NCBI GenBank assembly: GCA_030740335.1 | Contig: JASLXL010000011.1 | Coordinates: forward strand, 1 to 9,257 | From: SAR202 cluster bacterium | GTDB taxonomy: Bacteria; Chloroflexota; Dehalococcoidia; SAR202; CAJWER01 | Length of the DNA stretch: 9,257 bases | Direction: 5' to 3' | Shown: positions 1-7,505 of the stretch, piece by piece | Position numbering within the stretch: the first letter of the stretch is position 1 | Layout: the number at the start of each line of letters is the position of its first letter | Program-made: the position numbers and the translations under genes | The notes under the pieces: generated by a model | What the model saw: only the letters and a program-made list of their open reading frames with translations | Databases searched by the model: none | What the model was told of the DNA's origin: nothing

Positions 1-24
1 GAAACGACAATGGCGGGCTGTTGA

Positions 25-1224
25 CTAGCCCTCTCCAGTGCCTACCGCCTCAATCCCTCCGTCGCGCACCGCGAACCTGGCCATTTGTGACAGGTATCGT
101 GCTTCTACCAGAGCCGGGTCCGCGCTCGTGATGAAGCATTGCTGGTATTGTTTGGCGAGGTCCAATACCTGTGCTCGCCGCCCGGCGTCTAGCTCCGATA
201 GCACGTCGTCAAGCAATAGGATGGGCTCGTCGTCCCGCTCCTCTCGCAGGATGCTCGCCTCGGCCAATTTTAGTGCCAGGACAGCGGTCCTGGATTGGCC
301 TCGTGACGCATATGGCCCTGCTGGAATGCCCCCCAGCATCACAACTGCGTCGTCTCGATGCGGTCCCGACACCGTGTGACCCTGGGCAAGCTCCCTGGGA
401 CGCGCGGCTAAGAGGGCGATTTTTAGTGTATCGCCGAACTCCTCCTCTCCGTGCTCCTTGGGGGCTTGGACGCCGGGGCGGTAGGCCAGCCGGAGCGACA
501 CGCCGTCACCCGATAGGTCGCCATAAAGAGCCGATATCATTTCCGAGAGTGTCTCTATTACACTAGCGCGCCTGAACATGATGTACTTTCCGGATTCGAC
601 TAGCTCGTCGTCCCAAAACTCCAGTTCTCCGGCCCCGGACCGACCGTCCCGTACGAGCTTTAGAAGGTAGTTTCGCTGGGAGACGATCTTCTGGTACCTT
701 TGTACTGACCTCAGGTACTGCCGGTCGAGCTGCGAGATTAGGATGTCCAGGTACCTGCGCCGCGTCGATGGAGATCCGAACACCAGATCCAGGTCCTGAG
801 CGCTGAACATCACTGCATTGACCTCGCCTACCAGATCTGATGCACGGCGAGGCGCCCTGTTGACCCGCACGAGCTTTTGTACCGTGAAGGCCTCTGTCGA
901 TACCAGCTCCGAGGTATCGCCTCCGTCCTGTGGCCCGTTGGCGGCCACTTTGAAGTCGACCTGAACACGCGTGTCACCACCACGCCGCTGGATGTTGGCA
1001 GACACCTGGGCGTGGCTGTCTCCGTCGACCGATTGTCGACGCACTAGTTCCCGATCGGTGGACGCCCGAAGCGACTTTGCGATTGCCAACATGTACAGAG
1101 CCTCGATCAGGTTGCTCTTGCCCTGGCCGTTGGCTCCGTGGAGCAAGATCATGCCTGGCTCGAAGTCTGCCTCCAGCCCCGCATAGCTGCGAAAGTTGGA
1201 GAGGCTCAGATGGGTGATGTAGAT
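25..1224 (-). CDS. recF: DNA replication and repair protein RecF
   Basis: RecF is an SMC-like ATPase that binds single/double-strand junctions and, with RecO and RecR, loads RecA at gaps; it acts on DNA in the cytoplasm. Counting from the start proposed here (399 aa), the Walker A motif GANGQGKS is at about 30-37, the ABC signature VSGPHRDD at 285-292, and Walker B LLLDD at 336-340, followed by a SELD loop. The frame upstream of the first ATG (position 1152) encodes the family's N-terminal strand, read as IYITHLSLSNFRSYAGL. The true start must therefore lie upstream, although no ATG, GTG or TTG exists there. The best candidate is ATC at 1222-1224, with GAGGA six bases before it. The gene follows ligA by 66 bp in the same reading frame, so co-transcription is likely. 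The length is slightly above the usual 360-375 aa. Identity is certain; the start is not. Confidence 0.95.
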   Translation of the reverse strand: MYITHLSLSNFRSYAGLEADFEPGMILLHGANGQGKSNLIEALYMLAIAKSLRASTDRELVRRQSVDGDSHAQVSANIQRRGGDTRVQVDFKVAANGPQDGGDTSELVSTEAFTVQKLVRVNRAPRRASDLVGEVNAVMFSAQDLDLVFGSPSTRRRYLDILISQLDRQYLRSVQRYQKIVSQRNYLLKLVRDGRSGAGELEFWDDELVESGKYIMFRRASVIETLSEMISALYGDLSGDGVSLRLAYRPGVQAPKEHGEEEFGDTLKIALLAARPRELAQGHTVSGPHRDDAVVMLGGIPAGPYASRGQSRTAVLALKLAEASILREERDDEPILLLDDVLSELDAGRRAQVLDLAKQYQQCFITSADPALVEARYLSQMARFAVRDGGIEAVGTGEG

Positions 1225-1230
1225 GAGGGA

Positions 1231-1235
1231 TCCTC
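1231..1235 (-). promoter_or_regulatory. ribosome-binding site for recF, pointing to an ATC start
   Basis: On the minus strand GAGGA lies six bases before ATC at 1222-1224. That ATC is followed by TAC ATC ACC CAT, encoding the Y-I-T-H that normally follows the initiator Met of RecF. The spacing is ideal, so this site favours initiation at ATC over the internal ATG at 1152, which would cut off the first beta strand. A single G-to-C error in an original ATG would give the same picture. Confidence 0.5.
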
Positions 1236-1290
1236 GCTCAGGGGGTATTTGAGGGTGGGCAGAGATACCTCTAACTACCCGCCCATCTGA

Positions 1291-3318
<2,028 letters not shown>

Positions 3319-3360
3319 TCACTCCACCATGTTTCGTCATAGTAGTGGTGACTACGCCTG

Positions 3361-3366
3361 ATAATA
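3361..3366 (-). promoter_or_regulatory. possible -10 element for ligA
   Basis: TATTAT on the minus strand (5 of 6 matches to TATAAT) lies about 43 bp before the ligA ATG, giving a short leader. The hexamer 17 bp upstream, GTAAGA, matches -35 poorly. A small inverted repeat, GTAGT-GGTG-ACTAC at 3342-3355, falls just downstream near the predicted transcription start. This is the best candidate in the divergent gap but is weak. Confidence 0.25.
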
Positions 3367-3459
3367 CCATGCGTGGGCGCGCCTCTTACTAGGTGGGCCA
3401 GCGGTCGAGGTGTCCAAGGGTGCGCCTGGTGAGAATTGGCCACCCACCTCGAAAAGTTC

Positions 3460-3489
3460 TGGACCGGGCGCATGTGGAATAGCTATACT
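3460..3489 (+). promoter_or_regulatory. candidate sigma70-type promoter of the cysteine synthase gene
   Basis: TGGACC (3460-3465, 4 of 6 to TTGACA) and TATACT (3484-3489, 5 of 6 to TATAAT) are separated by 18 bp. Transcription would start near 3496. That is downstream of the GTG at 3410, which opens the longest possible reading frame, and upstream of the candidate starts at 3527 and 3557. The promoter therefore argues that the first part of the long frame is untranslated leader or promoter DNA. Confidence 0.45.
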
Positions 3490-3545
3490 ATCTGGACCCA
3501 CGTTGCGCAGAGGCGCATCCGATTTGATGGGCGTGCAGTCCCATT

Positions 3546-3552
3546 GGGAGAG
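3546..3552 (+). promoter_or_regulatory. ribosome-binding site deciding a TTG start
   Basis: GGGAGAG ends four bases before TTG at 3557-3559; counted from the GGAG core the spacing is six. Neither the ATG at 3527 nor the GTG at 3410 has a comparably placed purine-rich site; the nearest to the ATG is AGAGG, about 13 bases away. This supports TTG at 3557 as the initiator. Confidence 0.5.
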
Positions 3553-3556
3553 TAGC

Positions 3557-4474
3557 TTGGCCCCCTCGCAAGAATTCCTGGAATTTGTTGCCGGTTATCC
3601 GGCGTTGATGGCCATCGGCAATACTCCGGCGGTCCGGTTGGACCTGGACACCGGCGACGCCAATGTGTATGCCAAGTATGAGCAGCTCAACCCTGGAGGC
3701 TCCATCAAGGATCGTCCGGTGCTCCGGATGCTCGTGGAGGCAGTCTTGTCTGGAGATCTGACTCCGGGCAAGGTCATCTTGGACGCCACCTCGGGAAACG
3801 CCGGTATCGCCTATGCAATGATAGGCGCGACGCTGGGCTACAAGGTTGAGTTGATAATGCCCGAGAACGCCAGCCGGGAGCGCAAGGAGCGTGTGCTGGC
3901 ACATGGGGCGGAGATCATATTCACCGACCCGATACTTGGCTACGATGAGGCGCTGCGTGACGTCAAGAGGCGCTACAAGGCGAACCCGGACAAGTACTTC
4001 TACTGCGACCAGTACTCAAATCCCAATAATCCGTTGGCCCACTACGACACCACCGCCGAGGAGCTTTTACAGCAGGTCCCCGATGTGACCCACTTCGTAG
4101 CAGGTGTGGGCACGGGGGGAACGATCACAGGTGTGGGACGCAGGTTGAAGAAGGCCAACCCGGACGTTCGAGTCATCCTCATCAACTTCGACGAGTGGCC
4201 CGGAATCGAGGGACTGAAGCCGCTGGGAGAGGACCACCACATCGTGCCCGACACTTTCGACGCAGAGGTAGTGGACGGGACGGTGCGAGTTGACATTGAC
4301 GAGGCCTACCGGATGTCCCGAAAATTAGCGCTGCAGGGTGTCTTCGCCGGCCAGTCGTCAGGCGCATACGTTCTTGGTGCCAGCCAGGTTGCCTCTCGTT
4401 CGCCCGGAGCCCACGTCGTCACCATCCTCAACGACATAGGCGAGCGCTATTTCAGTACCTCCATGTGGATATAG
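3557..4474 (+). CDS. PLP-dependent cysteine synthase family protein (CysK/CysM-like)
   Basis: This is a fold-type II pyridoxal-phosphate enzyme of the O-acetylserine/O-phosphoserine sulfhydrylase and cystathionine beta-synthase family, probably making cysteine from an activated serine and a sulfur donor. From TTG at 3557 it is 305 aa, the usual length. It opens with GYPALMAIGNTP. The PLP lysine is in NPGGSIKDRP at residue 51. An asparagine loop, ATSGNAGIA, lies near 77-85. The phosphate-binding loop GVGTGGTITG lies near 183-192, and SSGAY is near 267-271. It ends with ERYFSTSMW, the usual family tail. The loop TSGNAG replaces the common TSGNTG, whose Thr contacts the substrate in CysK; GNTPAVRL replaces GNTPLVRL. 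The substrate is therefore uncertain and could be O-phosphoserine or a carrier-bound sulfur route. The gene stands alone on the plus strand. ATG at 3527 (315 aa) and GTG at 3410 (354 aa) are alternative starts. Confidence 0.88.
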   Translation: MAPSQEFLEFVAGYPALMAIGNTPAVRLDLDTGDANVYAKYEQLNPGGSIKDRPVLRMLVEAVLSGDLTPGKVILDATSGNAGIAYAMIGATLGYKVELIMPENASRERKERVLAHGAEIIFTDPILGYDEALRDVKRRYKANPDKYFYCDQYSNPNNPLAHYDTTAEELLQQVPDVTHFVAGVGTGGTITGVGRRLKKANPDVRVILINFDEWPGIEGLKPLGEDHHIVPDTFDAEVVDGTVRVDIDEAYRMSRKLALQGVFAGQSSGAYVLGASQVASRSPGAHVVTILNDIGERYFSTSMWI

Positions 4475-4495
4475 CGGGGCCCATTTGACCCCGCT
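4473..4495. terminator. possible bidirectional terminator hairpin between convergent genes
   Basis: A perfect 7-bp stem, AGCGGGG (4473-4479) and CCCCGCT (4489-4495), encloses a 9-base loop. It overlaps the cysteine synthase stop codon and lies just outside the gyrB stop, so it could end both converging transcripts. Neither side has a run of T, so it is not a classical intrinsic terminator. Confidence 0.4.
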
Positions 4496-4501
4496 CGCAC
4501 C

Positions 4502-6550
4502 CTACACGTCGAGGTTACGGACCTCAAGGGCGTTGGACTGGATGAAGTTGCGGCGCGGCTCTACTACGTCTCCCATCAGTAGCGAGAACGTCGAGTCGGT
4601 CGACGCCCGATCGCCCTCGAGGACCTGGAGCAAAGTTCGCTTCTCTGGGTCCATCGTCGACTCCCAGAGCTGTTCCGCGCTCATCTCACCTAGGCCCTTG
4701 TAGCGCTGAATGCTGGGCTTCGTATTCCCGTTCAACCCTGATATGAGCTGTTCGCGCTCAGCTTCGCTGTAGGCCCACTGATGTTTCTTGCCAGCGCTGA
4801 CTCCATACAGTGGCGGGAGCGCCATGTACAGGTGCCCTGCGGATACCAGTTCTGGCATGTTCCGGAAGAAGAACGTTAGTAGCAGCGTGCGGATGTGCGC
4901 CCCGTCCACGTCTGCGTCAGTCATGATTATAATGCGGTGATACCGCAGCTTCTCAAGGTCGAATCCCTCGCCAAGGCCGGCCCCCACCGCGATCGTCAGT
5001 GCACGGATCTCATCGTTGGCCAGCATCTTGTCTTCGCGCGCCTTTTCGACGTTGAGGATCTTGCCTTTCAGTGGCAGGATGGCTTGGAACTGCCGGTCCC
5101 GTCCCTGTTTTGCGGTGCCTCCAGCAGAGGGGCCCTCAACCAGGTACAATTCGCAGTTCTCCGGGTTCTTGTCAGAGCAGTCCGCCAGTTTGCCGGGGAG
5201 CGACCCTCCGTCCATAGCGTTCTTACGGATGATCAAATCGCGGGCCTTGCGGGCTGCCTCCCGTGCCCTCTGCGAGGTGAGGCACTTGTCGATGATGCGC
5301 TTGGCGTCCTGAGGGTGGTCCTCCAGGAATATCTGTAGACCCTCCGCCACCACGCTCTCGACCTGGGTGCGGACCTCAGGATTGCCCAGCTTCGTCTTGG
5401 TCTGTCCTTCGAACTGCGGGTCTGTCAGCTTTACGCTGACGATGGCCGTGAGCCCTTCGCGGGTGTCCTCACCCGACAGATTGGAGTCGCCGTTCTTGAT
5501 GAGCGCTTGCTTCTTGGCGTAATCGTTAATGATCCGTGTCAGTGCCGCTCTGAAGCCGGTCAGGTGCGTGCCGCCGTCGGTGGTGTTGATACAGTTTGCG
5601 AAGACGTACACTGACTCCGAGAAGGCGTCGTTGTACTGCATCGCAACCTCGACCTTCGTGCCCTCGACATCGTTCTCCACGTAGATCGGCTCCTGGTGTA
5701 GCACTGCCCGTGTCGAGTTCAGCGTCGAGACGAACTCCGATATCCCGCCGTCGAAGCGGTAGCTCACCTCTTTGGTGGGCTTCTCGGGCTCCGCCTGGGG
5801 CTGTTCTTGCGCCGCCTCCGGCTCTTCGTCGAAATCCTCGAATCCGTAGTCAGCTTCGTACTCTTCTTCAGGGGCGACGACGACCTTCGGGTACCAGTCG
5901 CTTCGGAAGTGGATCTCCAGTCCTCTGTTCAGGAACGCCATTTCCTTGAAGCGCTGGGACAAAGCGTTGAACTCGTATGCAATGTCCGGAAATATCTCAG
6001 GGTCGGGCGAGAAGGTAATCACCGTGCCAGACTTGCTTTTGGGGGCCCCGGGAACCGTCAATGAGACCAGGTCGGTCTTGCGCTTGCCTTTGGAGAACTC
6101 CTGGCGGTAGATGTTCCCGTAGCGGGAAACCTCGACTAGCAGAGAGGTGGAGAGGGCATTGACCACCGATGCACCGACGCCGTGGAGACCGCCAGAGACC
6201 GAGTAGGCCTTGCCTCCGAACTTGCCGCCGGCGTGCAGCGTGGTCATCACCGTCTCCACTCCCGTCAGGCCGGTCGCCTTGTGGACATCCACCGGAATCC
6301 CGCTCCCGTCGTCCTCCACGCGGACCGAGCCGTCTTCACGGATGTGGATACTGACGCGCTTGCCCCGGCCTGCCATGAACTCGTCGACGCCGTTATCGAC
6401 GATCTCGAAGATCAGGTGGTGGAGGCCGCGCTGGTCTGTGCTCCCGATGTACATTCCAGGCCGGCGCCGAACGGCTTCCATGCCCTCCAGAACCTGAATG
6501 TCCTGTGATGTATAAAGCTCTTCCTTGGACTGCGCCCGTTTTGTTGCCAT
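4502..6550 (-). CDS. gyrB: DNA gyrase subunit B
   Basis: GyrB is the ATPase subunit of gyrase (A2B2), which introduces negative supercoils ahead of forks and transcription. The protein is 682 aa. The GHKL ATPase domain has EIVDNGVDE (Glu49 as general base, Asn53 for Mg), the DDGSGIP box and SGGLHGVG. QTK at 383-385 is the transducer lysine loop contacting ATP. The Toprim domain has LVEGPSAGG (catalytic Glu472) and DADVDGAH (Asp545, 547, 549). The tail carries QRYKGLGEM and ends ALEVRNLDV. Two oddities stand out: the usual EGDSAGG reads EGPSAGG, and an acidic Glu/Pro-rich stretch (228-261) sits at the ATPase/transducer junction. The ATG at 6550 is set by AAGGAG seven bases upstream; the frame is open to 6733, but that extension matches nothing in GyrB. 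The gene converges with the cysteine synthase. ParE is a less likely alternative. Confidence 0.95.
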   Translation of the reverse strand: MATKRAQSKEELYTSQDIQVLEGMEAVRRRPGMYIGSTDQRGLHHLIFEIVDNGVDEFMAGRGKRVSIHIREDGSVRVEDDGSGIPVDVHKATGLTGVETVMTTLHAGGKFGGKAYSVSGGLHGVGASVVNALSTSLLVEVSRYGNIYRQEFSKGKRKTDLVSLTVPGAPKSKSGTVITFSPDPEIFPDIAYEFNALSQRFKEMAFLNRGLEIHFRSDWYPKVVVAPEEEYEADYGFEDFDEEPEAAQEQPQAEPEKPTKEVSYRFDGGISEFVSTLNSTRAVLHQEPIYVENDVEGTKVEVAMQYNDAFSESVYVFANCINTTDGGTHLTGFRAALTRIINDYAKKQALIKNGDSNLSGEDTREGLTAIVSVKLTDPQFEGQTKTKLGNPEVRTQVESVVAEGLQIFLEDHPQDAKRIIDKCLTSQRAREAARKARDLIIRKNAMDGGSLPGKLADCSDKNPENCELYLVEGPSAGGTAKQGRDRQFQAILPLKGKILNVEKAREDKMLANDEIRALTIAVGAGLGEGFDLEKLRYHRIIIMTDADVDGAHIRTLLLTFFFRNMPELVSAGHLYMALPPLYGVSAGKKHQWAYSEAEREQLISGLNGNTKPSIQRYKGLGEMSAEQLWESTMDPEKRTLLQVLEGDRASTDSTFSLLMGDVVEPRRNFIQSNALEVRNLDV

Positions 6551-6557
6551 ATACGGT

Positions 6558-6563
6558 CTCCTT
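6558..6563 (-). promoter_or_regulatory. ribosome-binding site of gyrB
   Basis: AAGGAG on the minus strand is seven bases before the ATG at 6548-6550, within a longer purine run AGGAGAAGGAGA. It fixes the GyrB start at MATKRAQSKEE and argues against the 61-residue longer frame. Confidence 0.85.
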
Positions 6564-6609
6564 CTCCTGTTGCGCCATACAAACGCGCACCCCATCGAAG
6601 GAGTGCTCC

Positions 6610-6636
6610 ATTCTAAACGTTCGCCAAGCGTGTAAC
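6610..6636 (-). promoter_or_regulatory. possible proximal gyrB promoter
   Basis: TAGAAT (6610-6615, 5 of 6 to TATAAT) and GTTACA (6631-6636, 4 of 6 to TTGACA) are separated by 15 bp on the minus strand. A transcript would start near 6603 with a leader of about 50 nt. The short spacer makes this weaker than the distal candidate. Confidence 0.3.
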
Positions 6637-6719
6637 GCCACGGGGTTCCGGAATGGCGCTCCGTTCCCGAGCGGGTCTGTGCTGAGAGGTAAATTGAGGT
6701 TGTTTTAGAGGGCCCGCTT

Positions 6720-6740
6720 CGCTGATTTTGCACCTCAGCG
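6720..6740. other. hairpin in the gyrB leader
   Basis: A 6-bp stem, CGCTGA (6720-6725) with TCAGCG (6735-6740), has a 9-base loop. Neither strand has a T-run after it, so termination is not indicated. If gyrB is transcribed from the distal promoter, this hairpin is inside the 5' leader. Confidence 0.35.
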
Positions 6741-6752
6741 GCGAGGTAAACA

Positions 6753-6771
6753 CTGACGTTTCAACAGTCAG
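6753..6771. other. inverted repeat at the start of the gyrB leader
   Basis: CTGAC (6753-6757) and GTCAG (6767-6771) flank nine bases. On the minus strand this begins almost exactly at the start site predicted from the distal promoter, so it could be a 5'-terminal RNA stem or a protein-binding site. Confidence 0.3.
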
Positions 6772-6776
6772 GTTAT

Positions 6777-6805
6777 ATTATAGCTGTACAGCTTCGAATT
6801 TTCAA
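6777..6805 (-). promoter_or_regulatory. strong sigma70-type promoter upstream of gyrB with an operator-like palindrome
   Basis: On the minus strand TTGAAA (-35, 6800-6805, 5 of 6) and TATAAT (-10, 6777-6782, perfect) are separated by the ideal 17 bp. The start site would be near 6770, giving gyrB a leader of about 220 nt. A perfect 12-bp palindrome, AGCTGTACAGCT (6782-6793), fills most of the spacer and touches the -10, the position expected for a repressor site. The surrounding DNA is the most AT-rich in the window. No other minus-strand gene lies between it and gyrB. Confidence 0.6.
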
Positions 6806-6949
6806 GGGATATTTACTGCAATACCTTACCATAGTATTAGAACAAGTTCAACCATGTTCTGCAAAAACACCTTGGTGTCTGAAGCTCAACAGGCATAGAG
6901 TCTTTTACCCGCGTCATGGGGTCGTGAAAGGCCCGGCAGCGCCTTGTAA
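6806..6949. other. AT-rich intergenic stretch with no gene seen
   Basis: This segment upstream of the distal gyrB promoter has no supported reading frame. It contains GAAC-AA-GTTC at 6840-6849 followed by another GTTC at 6856-6859, which looks loosely repeated but fits no operator I can name. Nothing else is evident. Confidence 0.3.
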
Positions 6950-7159
6950 CCGAAGCGCGGAGAACGCTTACCAAAGTTCGTCGAGCAGCATGTGGTACTC
7001 GGCCTTGTCGGTGCCGGAGCCGAGGACCCCGTACTCATCGAGGAAAGGCTGCACAAACGCATCGCCACAGTTGCGACGGATGCTCCTGATCTCGAGAGTG
7101 ATTTACTTGTACCTGTCCCAATCTGGGAACATAGTGATTTTGTCACTGGCCGATCCTGA
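6950..7159 (+). other. open frame without a start codon, possible gene fragment
   Basis: The frame runs 69 codons from just after a TAA (6947-6949) to a TGA (7157-7159), with no ATG and no plausible start. It reads in part LPKFVEQHVVLGLVGAGAED and ends near PVPIWEHSDFVTGRS. I do not recognise the first two thirds. The last third, with IWEH, may belong to the recombinase remnant that continues in another frame. It could be a chance open frame, since other frames here are also open. Confidence 0.2.
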
Positions 7160-7470
7160 CGCGATTAGGCTGGCGGTCGACAACTATCTTTCTTGGTTGA
7201 ATTCATAAATATTCGCTCTTGAGAGAGAGACTAGGCCGTTGGAAGAGGAAATCAAGGGGCTGAAGGCCAAGATGCGGCGAGCCAACGATCTGTATATGGA
7301 TGGCAATATGGACAACGTTGAGCACGAGCAAAATGCGCCGCGGAGCACAAAGATATCAGTTTCACTCAGCTCGTGAACATGCTCTCCCTGAATGTTACCG
7401 TTCACACGGACAGGGTCGTGGTTGACGGGCTGATCCCAATGGACATCGCAATGGCGGACGTGGTCAACGA
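7080..7470 (+). pseudogene. decayed C-terminus of a large serine recombinase
   Basis: Pieces in two plus-strand frames line up in the order expected for the end of a large serine recombinase (recombinase domain, zinc ribbon, coiled coil). The frame-2 piece PIWEH (ending near 7132) resembles the VWEHV segment. After a one-base shift, frame 0 gives VILSLADPDAIRLAVDNYL up to TAA at 7206-7208. The same frame then resumes with LERETRPLEEEIKGLKAK and NDLYMDGNMDNVEHEQ, typical of the coiled coil (LYLDGxIDxEEY in relatives). It stops at 7374-7376. Around 7331 a shift to frame 2 gives LVNMLSLNVTVHTDRVVVDG and LIPMD, like the terminal strand. The catalytic N-terminal domain is absent. The piece converges on the DUF362 gene and overlaps no intact gene. 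Family assignment rests on remembered patterns only. Confidence 0.42.
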
Positions 7471-7505
7471 GCTCCCGAAGGTAGAGCAGAAGGGGTTTCC
7501 AAAGA

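Noticed and set aside
3410..3556. Longer cysteine synthase starting at GTG 3410
   Set aside because: The extra residues are low-complexity and unlike the family, and the candidate promoter at 3460-3489 falls inside them.
6551..6733. 61-residue N-terminal extension of GyrB in the same frame
   Set aside because: The ideal AAGGAG at 6558-6563 serves the ATG at 6550, the extension has no GyrB-like sequence, and promoter-like elements lie within it.
6840..6859. LexA-like box (GAAC...GTTC repeats)
   Set aside because: The spacing is GAAC-N2-GTTC, not the GAAC-N4-GTTC of Gram-positive-type LexA sites, and no SOS gene starts beside it.
6734..7505. Replication origin near gyrB/recF
   Set aside because: No DnaA-box-like TTATCCACA cluster was seen, dnaA and dnaN are absent, and the AT-rich pocket is explained by a promoter.
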